NCBI RefSeq assembly: GCF_051133435.1 | Contig: NZ_JBPGNY010000001.1 | Location: 868,001-932,000, forward strand | Length of the DNA stretch: 64,000 nucleotides | Origin: JAAYAO01 sp051133435 | GTDB taxonomy: Bacteria; Actinomycetota; Actinomycetes; Propionibacteriales; Propionibacteriaceae | Reading direction: 5' to 3' | In this document: in pieces, positions 29,260 through 38,323 of the stretch | How positions within the stretch are numbered: the first letter of the stretch is position 1 | How the letters are laid out: each line of letters begins with the position of its first letter | The notes under the pieces: generated by a model | Told to the model about the DNA's origin: nothing | Databases searched by the model: none | What the model saw: only the letters and a program-made list of their open reading frames with translations | Program-made: the position numbers and the translations under genes

Positions 29260-31428
29260 CTATTGCCGCGGGGACCCTTGCCCCAAACCGTCGGCCGGTT
29301 CGGCCACCTTCCACAGCCGGTTCGGCCACCACACCTTCGACCCGACCATGGTGAACAGCGCCGGGATCACGATGGTGCGCACCACGAAGGTGTCGAGCAG
29401 AATGCCCAGGCCCACCACGATGCCCAACTGGGTCAGGGTGATCAGCGGCAGCACCCCGAGCACCGCGAAGACCGCCGCCAGCACGATGCCGGCCGAGGTG
29501 ATCACCCCACCGGTCAGCGCCACCGCCCGGACGATGCCGCCGCGGGTGCCGTGTTCGGGCGTCTCCTCCCGGGCCCGGATCACCAGGAAGATCGTGTAGT
29601 CCACGCCGAGTGCGATCAGGAAGAGGAAGGCGAACAGCGGTACCGAGGTGTCCAGACCCGGGAAGCCGAAGACGGTGGTGCTCAACCAGGCACCGGCACC
29701 GAGGGCGGCGAAGGCGCTCAAGGTGGTGGCCACGATCAACAGCAACGGGGCGACCAGGGCGCGCAACAGGACGAAGAGGACGCCCAGCACCACGGCCAGA
29801 ATCATCGGCAGGATGACCATCAGATCACGGCTTGCCGCATCGCGGCTGTCGAGTTGTTCGGCGTCGGGTCCGCCGACCAGCGCGTCGGCGCCGTCGACCC
29901 GGTCGAGTTCGGTACGCAGCTCGGAGACCTCGTCGAAGGCCTCCCGGGAGGCGGGCTCGGCATCGAGCACCACCTGCCAGCGTGACCAGCCGGTGTCGGA
30001 TTCGCCGGTGGGTTGGGCCTCGACCACCCCGTCGTGGTCGTTGAGCACCTGGGTCACCGTCTCGGCGGCATCGGTGCGGGCCAGTACCACGGTCGGATTC
30101 GACAAGCCGGCCGGGAAGTACTCGCTCAGGGTCTCGAAGCCCTCGACCGATTCGGCCTGTACCCGGAATTGCTCGGTCTGCTCCAGGCCGACCCGTACCC
30201 CGAGCAGGCCGAGGCAGAACACCACCAGCAGGGGCGTGGTGGCCAGCAGCACCACGAAGGGACGCTTCGCCACTCCCCCGGCGAGCTTGTACCAGCCGCC
30301 GGTGGCGCCCTTGTTCTCGTCGCCCACCCGGGGGATGAACGGCCAGAACAGTCCCCGACCGCACAGGGCCAGTGCCGGTGGCAGTACCAGCAGGCCGAAG
30401 GCCAGGGCGATCAACAGGCCGACCGCGGCACTCATCCCGAGCATCCGGGTGTTCGGCAGGGTGGCCAGCACCAGGGTCAGCAGGGCCAGCACCACGGTGA
30501 TGTTGGACGCCAGGATCGCCGGGGCGGCGTGCTGGGAGGCCCGGGCCAGCGCGTCGCGATGGTTGTCGAAACGCCGCAGTTCCTCGCGGTAACGCGAGAC
30601 CAGCAGCAGGGCGTAGTTGGTGCCGGCACCGAACACCAGTACCGAGGTGATGCCGGCGGTGGAAGCGTCCAGGGTGAGTCCGAACGCCTCCCCGGCCCGG
30701 GTGGTGACGATCGCCGCGACCCGGTCGGCGACACCGACCACCACCAGGGGCACCAGCCACAGGATCGGTGAGCGGTAGGTGATCAGCAGCAGCACCGCGA
30801 CCACGACGGCGGTGGCGCCGAGCAGTCGGAAGTCGGCACCGTCGAAGGCCTTGGCGATGTCGGCGCCGAAGGCGGGGCCTCCGGTGATCTTCATGGTCAG
30901 GTCATCGGGCAGTCCGTCCGCCCCGGCGGCACGCAGATCGGCCACGGTTTCGGACAGTGGGAAACCGCTCAGCCCGGAGTCGACCGGGATCAGCGACACG
31001 GCCGCTTCCCCTTCGGGGGCGGGGATCACCGGCGGGCCGTCCGGTTCGCCGTTGTCGACCCCGCGGTCGACCTCGAGCATCCGGGCGTGGGCCTCGGTGG
31101 CGGCGCCGATGTCCTCCTTGCTGAGCTTCTCGCCGTCGTCGCGGGTGAACACCGCCAGCACCGGGGCTTCCCCGGCGTCGGGGAATTCCTTCTGCAGTTC
31201 GGTGACCCGCGCCGATTCCGCACCGTCGGGCAGGTTGTCGGCCGACTCCACCGAGGATTCCGCACCCCAGGCCAGCACCAGACCGGAGACCAGCAGGGCG
31301 ATCAGCAGGAAGATCCAGGAGCGTTTGCCGCTCACCCATCGTCCGTAGGCCGCGAAGCCGCCTCCGTCGGCAGGAGTCGCCGGATCTTCAGTGGTGGTTG
31401 GCGTTCGGTCTTGATCGGCTCGGCCCAT
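29260..31428 (-). CDS. MMPL/RND family transporter
   Basis: A 722-residue protein with about 12 membrane helices in two MMPL repeats separated by extracellular loops (about 45-190 and 390-530). Conserved stretches are FGAGTNYALLLVSRYREELR and PLFAFLFLIALGVDYTIFLV, the GxxxDY-type segments that carry proton-relay residues. Family members (MmpL, ActII-3) export lipids, siderophores or drugs. The ATG at 31428 follows GAAAGAG at eight bases. It is just upstream of mfd on the same strand. A 6-bp-arm palindrome lies 24 bases upstream of the start. The substrate is unknown. Confidence 0.9.
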   Translation of the reverse strand: MGRADQDRTPTTTEDPATPADGGGFAAYGRWVSGKRSWIFLLIALLVSGLVLAWGAESSVESADNLPDGAESARVTELQKEFPDAGEAPVLAVFTRDDGEKLSKEDIGAATEAHARMLEVDRGVDNGEPDGPPVIPAPEGEAAVSLIPVDSGLSGFPLSETVADLRAAGADGLPDDLTMKITGGPAFGADIAKAFDGADFRLLGATAVVVAVLLLITYRSPILWLVPLVVVGVADRVAAIVTTRAGEAFGLTLDASTAGITSVLVFGAGTNYALLLVSRYREELRRFDNHRDALARASQHAAPAILASNITVVLALLTLVLATLPNTRMLGMSAAVGLLIALAFGLLVLPPALALCGRGLFWPFIPRVGDENKGATGGWYKLAGGVAKRPFVVLLATTPLLVVFCLGLLGVRVGLEQTEQFRVQAESVEGFETLSEYFPAGLSNPTVVLARTDAAETVTQVLNDHDGVVEAQPTGESDTGWSRWQVVLDAEPASREAFDEVSELRTELDRVDGADALVGGPDAEQLDSRDAASRDLMVILPMILAVVLGVLFVLLRALVAPLLLIVATTLSAFAALGAGAWLSTTVFGFPGLDTSVPLFAFLFLIALGVDYTIFLVIRAREETPEHGTRGGIVRAVALTGGVITSAGIVLAAVFAVLGVLPLITLTQLGIVVGLGILLDTFVVRTIVIPALFTMVGSKVWWPNRLWKVAEPADGLGQGSPRQ

Positions 31429-31451
31429 GGTCGAAACTCTTTCAAGAAATG

Positions 31452-31466
31452 GCTTGGAAACCAAGC
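31452..31466. promoter_or_regulatory. Small palindrome upstream of the MMPL gene
   Basis: GCTTGG-AAA-CCAAGC lies 24 bases before the MMPL start and 26 bases past the upstream kinase-fold stop. On the plus strand it is followed by TTTTT, giving a mini-terminator look, but no plus-strand gene precedes it. It may be an operator or a weak terminator for the kinase-fold gene. Confidence 0.35.
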
Positions 31467-31491
31467 TTTTTGGCGGTGGTGTCCACGTCGA

Positions 31492-32670
31492 TCATTCGGC
31501 GAGTTGGGCGCGCTGCAACCAACTGCGCACCAGATCCAACCGGGCCAGGGCGTGGGCCCGGTCGGCACCGGCGATCAGGGTCAGAATCACCCCGGCCACG
31601 CGGGCATACAGCGCCCCGGGATCGACCTGGGCGGCGAAGTGCCTGGTCCAGTTCTCGAGGGTGTCGATCAACCCCGCATAGTGGGCCGGCGACAGGTCGG
31701 GCAGGACGGCCAGGTGAGCAAGAACACACGCCAGATCGTCCACCCGGTGGCCGGGGCCGGCGGTGTCGAGGTCGATCAGGGTGTAGCGGTCGGACCGTCC
31801 GGGAACCTCCCGGACGAAGACATTCGCCTCGTAGAGGTCGCCGTGCACCGGCACCACCGGCCCGCGGGGCCGTTCGGCCAGCAACTGGTCGATCGCGACG
31901 GCCAATTGTTCGATCTCCTCGGCGGCCTCCGGCAACGCCACCGCCGCCGCGGCCGCATGGAAGTCGAGCCGGTCGGTCCAGGCGGACCGTTTCGGCACCC
32001 GCAGCAGGTCATGGGGCAGGCGGTCGAGGAGTTGCACGATGTCGGCCGGGTCCGGAGCCGGTTTGCCTTCGGCGATCGCGGCGAAGCGTTCGGCCAGCGG
32101 CTCCCCGGCCGCCCCGGCCACGATCAGCACGCCGGGAGCGGGCTCGGCGATCACCTCGGGGGCCACCCCCGCCTCGGCCATCACCCGGTGCCGGGTGATG
32201 TGCGGGCCGGCTCGTTCGGGCAGCAGCAACTTGATGTAGTACTTGTCCTCGGCGGTGACCGCACGCAGCACCGCCCGGCGCAGCGGACGGTAGGCAATCA
32301 AGTCCAGCTCGAGCACCTCCGCACCCAGCCAGTCGCCGACCACCCCGACATCACAGGCGCCGGCCAGTGCGGGCAGCCGGGGGTCGGCCGGGTGTTCCCA
32401 CAGCCGCAGGGTAAGCCCCTCGTGCTCGACGACGGTGAATCCCGAACCCGCCAGCTCGGCGGTGGTGGCGACCACGTACTCGCGCCGCTGCGGCCCACCG
32501 CCGGTCACCGTGACATGGAATCCGGCGGTGGCGTCGGCATCGGGGCGGTGATGTACCCGGTCGAGTTCGACCCGCACCTGCCGCCCGGCCAGGTCGCCGC
32601 CGAGCGCGGACCGAACCCACTGCTGGGCCCGTGGGGCCGCCAGCAGCCGGGCCGCTCGGTCGTGGTCCAT
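31492..32670 (-). CDS. Aminoglycoside-phosphotransferase/kinase-fold protein
   Basis: A 392-residue protein whose C-terminal half has the APH kinase-like pattern: VVPVHGDLYEANVFV (catalytic HGDxxxxN) and YTLIDLDTAGPGHRVDDLAC (metal-binding Asp). The N-terminal half resembles the cap region of maltokinase-like proteins but is diverged. It could phosphorylate a sugar, choline, homoserine-like molecule or antibiotic; the substrate cannot be told. It is oriented toward the MMPL gene. The region upstream is shared with the divergent PrsW gene and holds palindromic element copy C. Confidence 0.75.
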   Translation of the reverse strand: MDHDRAARLLAAPRAQQWVRSALGGDLAGRQVRVELDRVHHRPDADATAGFHVTVTGGGPQRREYVVATTAELAGSGFTVVEHEGLTLRLWEHPADPRLPALAGACDVGVVGDWLGAEVLELDLIAYRPLRRAVLRAVTAEDKYYIKLLLPERAGPHITRHRVMAEAGVAPEVIAEPAPGVLIVAGAAGEPLAERFAAIAEGKPAPDPADIVQLLDRLPHDLLRVPKRSAWTDRLDFHAAAAAVALPEAAEEIEQLAVAIDQLLAERPRGPVVPVHGDLYEANVFVREVPGRSDRYTLIDLDTAGPGHRVDDLACVLAHLAVLPDLSPAHYAGLIDTLENWTRHFAAQVDPGALYARVAGVILTLIAGADRAHALARLDLVRSWLQRAQLAE

Positions 32671-32759
32671 ACCCTCGAAGTGTACGTCCGCCGTCCGCGA
32701 TCGATGGCCTTCCCGCGCGCACGGTGCCCGATGGGCGGCGTTCCCGCCTCCCAGGTCCG

Positions 32760-32827
32760 CACATGCAACTCGTACTCGTTCCTGCGTGGCTTACTACGTG
32801 GCGCAGGAACGAGTACGGGTTGCAGAT
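32760..32827. repeat. Dispersed palindromic element, copy C
   Basis: Arms 32764-32786 and 32802-32824 pair over 22 of 23 bases with one T-G wobble and a 15-base loop (TGGCTTACTACGTGG). The variable base is T, matched by A in the other arm. It lies between two divergent genes, where a terminator is not expected. Confidence 0.8.
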
Positions 32828-32872
32828 GGCGAAGGGGCAACGCCGGACGGGGACTGCCGCCACGGGTAGTCC

Positions 32873-32900
32873 TTGCGCCTGATCCGGTTGGGCCTAACCT
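32873..32900 (+). promoter_or_regulatory. Leaderless promoter of the PrsW-type protease gene
   Basis: -35 TTGCGC (32873-32878) and -10 TAACCT (32895-32900) are 16 bases apart; the -10 is seven bases before the GTG at 32908. Confidence 0.5.
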
Positions 32901-32907
32901 TGAGCAG

Positions 32908-34290
32908 GTGAGTACCGGCCACTTTCCTCCAGCACAGCAGCAGGCGTTCTCGCCGGCGACCTTCCGCACCCACCCGCAGCAGACGATCCGCAAGGTGGGC
33001 GCACCGCTGGCGGTGATGATCGTCGCCGGCCTGCTGATCGTCGGGCTGCTCGGTGTCGCGGTCTTCTCCGGCCCCGTACCCTTCCTGATCGCCCTGGTTC
33101 CGGTGGCCGTGATGATCTGCGCGGCCCTGTTCGCCTACCTGTGGCTGGATCGCTGGGAGCCCGAGCCGCCCCGCTTGCTGATCTTCGGCTTTCTGTGGGG
33201 TGCCGGTATCGCCGGTGGACTGTCGTTCGTCCTGAACACCGTCACCGGGATGTTCGTGTGGCCGAACGAGTTCTGGGCGGCGGCGGTGGGGGCGCCACTG
33301 TTCGAGGAACTCACCAAGGGCGCCTTCCTGCTGTTGATGATGACCGGCATGCGCCGCCGGCAGATGACCAGCCTGGTGGACTGTCTGGTCTACGCCGGGA
33401 TGGTCGGCCTGGGCTTCGCCTGGGTCGAGGACATGATCTATTTCGCCGGCTCCGAGTCGCTGGCGATGACCGTCCTGCTGTTCGTGATGCGGATGGTGAT
33501 GGCGGTGTTCGCCCACCCCTTGTTCACCTCGATGACCGCGATCGGCATCTACCTGTCGATGCGCCAGCGCAACAAGGGCGCCAAGGTGGGATTGATCGTG
33601 GCCGGGTTCGCGGTGGCGATGCTGGCCCACGGTTTGTGGAACGGCTCGACCGCAGTGATGGACGGCCTCGGGTTCTTCGTCCTCTACTTCCTGATCCTGG
33701 TGCCGTTGTTCGCCGGCATGGTGTGGCTGGCGATCTGGTCGCGCCGCAACGAGGGACGGCAGGTCAGGAACCAACTCGTGGGAATGGTGCAAGAGGGGCT
33801 GATCGACCATCACGAGGCGCTCTGGCTGGCCACCCTGCCGCGGCGTCGGGAACGCCGCAAGCTCGCCGCCAAGCACGGCTCCGCGGGAGATCTCCGCAAG
33901 CTGCAGCAGTTCAGTGACGCGGTGACCGAGTTGGCCTTCATCCGCACCCGGCTCGGACGCGGCGAGGTGACTCCCCAGCGCGAGGCCGATCACGCCGAGT
34001 TGGTGCAGGCGGTGCGGCATTACCGCGCCGAGGCCCTGCCGGTGCTGAGCACCCTGCACAAGATTGCTCCGGTCGGCGGCAATGTTCCTCCTCCGCCGCC
34101 TCCGTCGGCTCCGCAACAGCGTCCGATGCCGCCGCAACAACAGCAGCAGCCGCACGCACCTCAGCAGCCGCACGCACCTCAGCAGCCACCGGCACCTCAG
34201 CAGGCTCCGATGCCGCAGCAACAGCCGATGCCACAGCAGCCCCCGATGCCCTCGCAACAGCCCTACGGCGGGCCGAACCCGCAGTGGTGA
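32908..34290 (+). CDS. PrsW-family intramembrane metalloprotease with Pro/Gln-rich tail
   Basis: A 460-residue protein. Residues about 30-285 hold eight or so membrane helices. EE (133-134, PLFEELTKGAF), WVED (E174), His203 (FAHP) and His241 (LAHG) match the PrsW/CPBP-like glutamate-histidine metal site. PrsW in Bacillus cleaves the anti-sigma factor RsiW. After the membrane domain comes a basic helical region (290-385) and a C-terminal tail of PQQP and HAPQQP repeats (about 395-460). The GTG start is set by a leaderless promoter. The target anti-sigma or other protein is not in this window. Confidence 0.85.
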   Translation: MSTGHFPPAQQQAFSPATFRTHPQQTIRKVGAPLAVMIVAGLLIVGLLGVAVFSGPVPFLIALVPVAVMICAALFAYLWLDRWEPEPPRLLIFGFLWGAGIAGGLSFVLNTVTGMFVWPNEFWAAAVGAPLFEELTKGAFLLLMMTGMRRRQMTSLVDCLVYAGMVGLGFAWVEDMIYFAGSESLAMTVLLFVMRMVMAVFAHPLFTSMTAIGIYLSMRQRNKGAKVGLIVAGFAVAMLAHGLWNGSTAVMDGLGFFVLYFLILVPLFAGMVWLAIWSRRNEGRQVRNQLVGMVQEGLIDHHEALWLATLPRRRERRKLAAKHGSAGDLRKLQQFSDAVTELAFIRTRLGRGEVTPQREADHAELVQAVRHYRAEALPVLSTLHKIAPVGGNVPPPPPPSAPQQRPMPPQQQQQPHAPQQPHAPQQPPAPQQAPMPQQQPMPQQPPMPSQQPYGGPNPQW

Positions 34291-34296
34291 TCCTCG

Positions 34297-34890
34297 TCAG
34301 GAGTTGAAAGCGTTCTGGGTCGCGGTCAGTCCGCGCACGATCAGGCTCTCGACCGCGTCGGCGGCCCGGGCGATGTCGGCACCCAGGTGTTCGCGCTCGG
34401 CGCGGGAGAAATCGCTCAGCACATAGTCGGCCGCGGGCTGTCGTCCGGGCGGGCGGCCGATGCCCATCCGGACCCGGTGGAAGTCACCGGTGCCCAGGTG
34501 GGCCCGGATCGATTTCAGGCCGTTGTGACCGTTGTCGCCGCCGCCCAGTTTGATCCGCAGCCGTCCGGGGTCGAGGTCCAGTTCGTCATGGATCACGATC
34601 ACCTGCTCGGGCGGGATCTTGTGGAACTTCGCCAACGCACCGGTCGGGATCCCCGACTCGTTCATATAGGTGCGGGTGCGCACCAACGCGACGGGGACGG
34701 TGTCGGCACCCACCGTGCCCGCACCCAGGGGCCCGACGCGGGTCTGGACGACCTCGGCACGCATCCCCTTGGGTGCGGTGGCTCGGCCGCCGGCTCGACG
34801 GGCGAGCTCGACGACCGTCATGGCACCGACATTGTGCCGGTGCTTGGCATAGGTCGGGCCGGGGTTACCCAGCCCGACCACCAACCACAT
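34297..34890 (-). CDS. pth: Peptidyl-tRNA hydrolase
   Basis: A 197-residue enzyme that frees tRNA from prematurely released peptidyl-tRNA. MWLVVGLGNPGPTYAKHRHN contains the catalytic-site His and Asn, RTRTYMNESG the conserved Asn segment, and VIHDELDLDPGRLRIKLGGG the catalytic Asp with the HNGLKSI motif after it. It follows rplY by 11 bases in the operon glmU-prs-rplY-pth. Confidence 0.97.
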   Translation of the reverse strand: MWLVVGLGNPGPTYAKHRHNVGAMTVVELARRAGGRATAPKGMRAEVVQTRVGPLGAGTVGADTVPVALVRTRTYMNESGIPTGALAKFHKIPPEQVIVIHDELDLDPGRLRIKLGGGDNGHNGLKSIRAHLGTGDFHRVRMGIGRPPGRQPAADYVLSDFSRAEREHLGADIARAADAVESLIVRGLTATQNAFNS

Positions 34891-34901
34891 CGCCGATCAG
34901 C

Positions 34902-35525
34902 TCACTCTTCGTCTTCGGCAGCCGGCTCTTCGGCAGCGGCTTCCTCGGTCTCCTCGGCTTCCTCGTCCTCTTCGCCGAGGTCCTGAACCACCGGGGCGTT
35001 GACGCTGAGCACCATCGCCTCGGGCTCGCCGGCCAGGGTGACGTCGGTGGGCAGCTCGATGTCCTGGGCGAAGATCTGCGCACCGATCTCCAGGCCCTCG
35101 ACCGAGACGGTCAGTTCGTCGGGGATGGCGACCGCGGGGGCCTCGACCATCAGCGACTGCAGGTCGACCGAGACCAGGGTGTCCGGGGCGGCTTCGCCGG
35201 TGACCACCAGCGGCACCTCGACCTGAACCTTCTCGCCACGACGCACCAGCAGCAGGTCGACGTGCTCGATGAAGTTGGTGACCGGGTCGCGCTGCACCTG
35301 ACGGGGCAGGGCGAGCTGGGTCTTGCCCTCCACATCGACCTCGAGCAGGGCGTTGGCGGTACGCAGCGCCAGCAGGGTCTCGTGGCCGTGCAGCGACAGG
35401 TGCACCGGGTCGATGCCGTGGCCGTAGATCACCGCCGGGATACGGCCTTCGCGGCGCAGCCGGCGCGAGGCGCCCTTGCCGAATTCGGTGCGGGGCTGGG
35501 CGTCCAGCTTGTGGGTGTCAACCAT
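34902..35525 (-). CDS. rplY: Ribosomal protein bL25 (Ctc family)
   Basis: A 207-residue protein with an N-terminal 5S-rRNA-binding L25 domain (1-95; GKGASRRLRREGRIPAVIYG) and the C-terminal TL5/Ctc domain, ending in an acidic Glu/Ala tail. It is the long Ctc form typical of actinobacteria and of general-stress proteins. The ATG follows GAGGAG at six bases; the Shine-Dalgarno lies within a 12-bp palindrome GAGGAGCTCCTC. It is downstream of prs with a hairpin between. Confidence 0.95.
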   Translation of the reverse strand: MVDTHKLDAQPRTEFGKGASRRLRREGRIPAVIYGHGIDPVHLSLHGHETLLALRTANALLEVDVEGKTQLALPRQVQRDPVTNFIEHVDLLLVRRGEKVQVEVPLVVTGEAAPDTLVSVDLQSLMVEAPAVAIPDELTVSVEGLEIGAQIFAQDIELPTDVTLAGEPEAMVLSVNAPVVQDLGEEDEEAEETEEAAAEEPAAEDEE

Positions 35526-35612
35526 GAGGAGCTCCTCGGGTAGTTCTCGCTTTTCGGTTCGTGGTCGGCGAATCGCGGACCCCGCACATCGTGCGAAAAC
35601 CCTGTCGATAAC

Positions 35613-35630
35613 GGGCCGCGCAGGCGGCCC
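35613..35630 (-). terminator. GC hairpin between prs and rplY
   Basis: GGGCCGC (35613-35619) and GCGGCCC (35624-35630) pair around a GCAG loop, 58 bases after the prs stop. Minus-strand downstream sequence GTTATCG...GGGTTTT is T-rich later. It may terminate or attenuate before rplY. Confidence 0.45.
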
Positions 35631-35687
35631 CTCGCCGAGGCAACCCGGTCATGTTAGCCGACCGGTCGCCCCGGCCCCAAACGTGGC

Positions 35688-36668
35688 TCAGGGCTGGCCG
35701 TCGAAGAGGCTGGTGACCGAACCGTCCTCGAAAACCTCATGGATCGCCGCGGCGATCAGCGGGGCGATCGACAGCACCGTGAGATTGCGGATCTCCACGT
35801 CGGTGTTGATCGGCAGGGTATTGGTGACGATGACCTCTTCGAAGGGCGAGTCGTTCAACCGCTGCGCGGCCGGCCCCGACAGCACCGGGTGGGTGGCCGC
35901 GGCGATCACGGTCTTCGCACCGTGGGCCTTCAGCGCCTCGGCCGCCTGGCAGATGGTGCCGGCGGTGTCGATCATGTCGTCGACGAGCAGGCAGACCCGG
36001 CCCTCGACCTCACCGACCACCTCGTGCACCTCGACCTCATTGGCGACGTTCGGGTCGCGACGCTTGTGGATGATGGCCAGGGGCGCATCCAGCCGGTCGG
36101 TCCACATGTCGGCGACCCGCACCCGTCCGGCGTCGGGCGAGACCACGGTGAGGTTGTTGTCCTGGGCGTACTTGCGGCCCACGTAATCGGTCAGTACCGG
36201 CATCGACCACAGGTGGTCGACCGGGCCGTCGAAGAAGCCCTGGATCTGGGCCGCGTGCAGATCGACCGACATGATCCGGTCCGCACCGGCGGTCTTGTAC
36301 AGGTCGGCCACCAGCCGGGCCGAGACCGGTTCACGGCCGGCGTGCTTCTTGTCCTGGCGGGCGTAGGGGTAGAACGGGGCGACGACGGTGATCCGCTTGG
36401 CCGAGGCCCGCTTCAGGGCGTCGACCATGATCAGTTGCTCCATCAGCCACTCGTTGACCGGGGCACAGTGCGACTGGATGACGTAGGCGTCACATCCGCG
36501 AACCGATTCCTCGAAGCGTACGTAGATCTCCGAGTTGGCGTAGCTCAGCGCCCGGGTGGGCACCAACTCGGTCTCCATCAACTCGGCGACTTCTTCGGCC
36601 AATTCGGGATATGCCCGCCCCGAGAACAACATCAGATGTCGCTCGATGGGGCGCTTGAATCCACTCAC
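35688..36668 (-). CDS. prs: Ribose-phosphate pyrophosphokinase
   Basis: A 326-residue PRPP synthase. FVGRK-region ligands are represented by YVRFEESVRGCDAYVIQSH near the N-terminus, the ATP-binding PFYPYARQDKKHAGREPVS, and the PRPP-loop CLLVDDMIDTAGTICQAAEA. It makes PRPP for nucleotide, histidine and tryptophan synthesis and, in actinobacteria, for decaprenyl-phosphoryl-arabinose. The GTG at 36668 overlaps the glmU stop (GTGA) and GGAAGG is seven bases upstream; the longer in-frame start lies inside glmU. Confidence 0.97.
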   Translation of the reverse strand: MSGFKRPIERHLMLFSGRAYPELAEEVAELMETELVPTRALSYANSEIYVRFEESVRGCDAYVIQSHCAPVNEWLMEQLIMVDALKRASAKRITVVAPFYPYARQDKKHAGREPVSARLVADLYKTAGADRIMSVDLHAAQIQGFFDGPVDHLWSMPVLTDYVGRKYAQDNNLTVVSPDAGRVRVADMWTDRLDAPLAIIHKRRDPNVANEVEVHEVVGEVEGRVCLLVDDMIDTAGTICQAAEALKAHGAKTVIAAATHPVLSGPAAQRLNDSPFEEVIVTNTLPINTDVEIRNLTVLSIAPLIAAAIHEVFEDGSVTSLFDGQP

Positions 36669-38107
36669 TCCGTGTCCTTCCCAGCCTTCTCGGCAGCCAA
36701 GGCGGCTTGTTCGGTGGCGGTGCCGGCCCGTCGCCGAGACACCCAACCGGCAACATTACGCTGATGCCCCCGGGCGACCGCCAACTCCCCCGGTGCAACA
36801 TCGTCGGTGACCGCCGAACCGGCGGCCACATAGGATCCGTCGGCAATCGTGAGCGGTGCCACCAGCACCGAGTCGGAGCCGACGAAGGAGTGTTTGCCGA
36901 CCACGGTGCGCGACTTGGTGACCCCGTCGTAGTTGGCGAAAATCGTGCCCGCGCCGATATTGGCGCCCTCGCCGATCTCGGCATCGCCGGCATAGGTGAG
37001 GTGCGGCACCTTGGCGCCGTCCCCGATCTTGGTGTTCTTGGTCTCCACGAAGGCCCCGACCTTGCCCTGGACGCCCACCACGGTGTTCGGACGCAGGTAG
37101 GAGAAGGGGCCGACCTGGGCGAAGGGCCCGATCATCGCGAACAGGCAATGGCTGCGCACCACCTGGGCGCCCTCCCCCACCTCACAGTCCTGCAAGGTGG
37201 TGGCCGGGCCGATGGTTGCCCCGTCGGCGATCGAGGTGGCGCCGAGCAGTTGGGTGTCGGGCAGAATCGTCACGTCCTGGCCGAAGTCGACCTCGCTGTG
37301 GATCCAGGTGGTGGCCGGGTCGACCACGGTCACCCCGTTGCGCATCGCGCGTTCGACATTGCGCCGGTTCACCTCGGCGTTCATCCGGGCCAGTTGGACG
37401 CGGTCGTTGACTCCCTCGGTCTGCCACACATCGTCGATCACGTGGGCGCCGACCCGGCCCCCGGTGCGGCGGGCGTAACCGATCACATCGGTCAGGTAGA
37501 GCTCACCCTGGTCGTTGTCGGGCTTCATCTCGGCCAGACCGGCCCGCAGCACGCCCGCATCGAAGACGTAGATGCCGGAGTTGATCTCGGTGATCCGTCG
37601 TTCGTCATCGGTGGCATCTCGGTGTTCCACGATCCGCGCGACATTGCCCTCCTCGTCGCGCACCACCCGTCCGTACCCGGTCGGGTCGCTCACCTCGGCG
37701 GTCAGCACGGTCACCTGGTCGGCATGTTCGCGGTGGTGGGCCACCAATTCGGTGATCGTCTCACCGGTCAACATCGGCACATCGCCGTAGGTGACCACGA
37801 CCTCACCCTCGAGATCGGGCAGGTCGGCGAGCCCGCACTCGACGGCGTGGCCGGTGCCGAGTTGCTCCTCCTGCACCGCGGTACGGCAATCTCCGGCGAT
37901 GTCTTCCAGGTGTTCCAGCACCTGTTCCCGCTGGTGCCCGACCACCACCACCAGATGCTGCGGTTCGGCCGACCGGGCCGCGTCCACGGCGTAGGACAGC
38001 ATCGAATGCCCACACACCTCGTGGAGCAGCTTGGAACGCCGCGATTTCATGCGGGTTCCCCCACCCGCGGCCAGAACGACAACGGCGGCAACAGGTGCCT
38101 GTGACAT
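36665..38107 (-). CDS. glmU: Bifunctional N-acetylglucosamine-1-phosphate uridyltransferase / glucosamine-1-phosphate acetyltransferase
   Basis: A 480-residue enzyme. The N-terminal uridyltransferase domain shows VVVLAAGGGTRMKSRRSKLL (residues 9-28), and the C-terminal half is a left-handed beta-helix of hexapeptide repeats with YLRPNTVVGVQGKVGAFVE and HLTYAGDAEIGEGANIGAG. It makes UDP-GlcNAc for peptidoglycan and other envelope polymers. GAGGAG is eight bases before the ATG. Its stop overlaps the prs start. Confidence 0.97.
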   Translation of the reverse strand: MSQAPVAAVVVLAAGGGTRMKSRRSKLLHEVCGHSMLSYAVDAARSAEPQHLVVVVGHQREQVLEHLEDIAGDCRTAVQEEQLGTGHAVECGLADLPDLEGEVVVTYGDVPMLTGETITELVAHHREHADQVTVLTAEVSDPTGYGRVVRDEEGNVARIVEHRDATDDERRITEINSGIYVFDAGVLRAGLAEMKPDNDQGELYLTDVIGYARRTGGRVGAHVIDDVWQTEGVNDRVQLARMNAEVNRRNVERAMRNGVTVVDPATTWIHSEVDFGQDVTILPDTQLLGATSIADGATIGPATTLQDCEVGEGAQVVRSHCLFAMIGPFAQVGPFSYLRPNTVVGVQGKVGAFVETKNTKIGDGAKVPHLTYAGDAEIGEGANIGAGTIFANYDGVTKSRTVVGKHSFVGSDSVLVAPLTIADGSYVAAGSAVTDDVAPGELAVARGHQRNVAGWVSRRRAGTATEQAALAAEKAGKDTE

Positions 38108-38274
38108 GAGTGTGGCTCCTCAAACGATCGGTGGCCCTCCCGGGTAGCGTAAATCATCCGCTCGGTGGCCGGTCGGCCACCCGCACCCGAATGGGTGTAC
38201 CAGCTGTGGCGTCTGTTCACCCAACCGTTGCCCGCTCGTCACGGAACTCCCCGCCGTCCGGCCAGCAGCCTGCC

Positions 38275-38280
38275 TAGGTT
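38275..38280 (+). promoter_or_regulatory. Possible -10 for the metallophosphoesterase gene
   Basis: TAGGTT lies 43 bases before the ATG at 38324 in the divergent glmU/metallophosphoesterase region; no convincing -35 is seen. Confidence 0.3.
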
Positions 38281-38323
38281 GTCAAAGGTTTCATCCACCC
38301 CCGACAACCGAAAGGCCCACCCC

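Noticed and set aside
36707..38104. Plus-strand frame opposite glmU
   Set aside because: Shadow of the highly conserved glmU gene.
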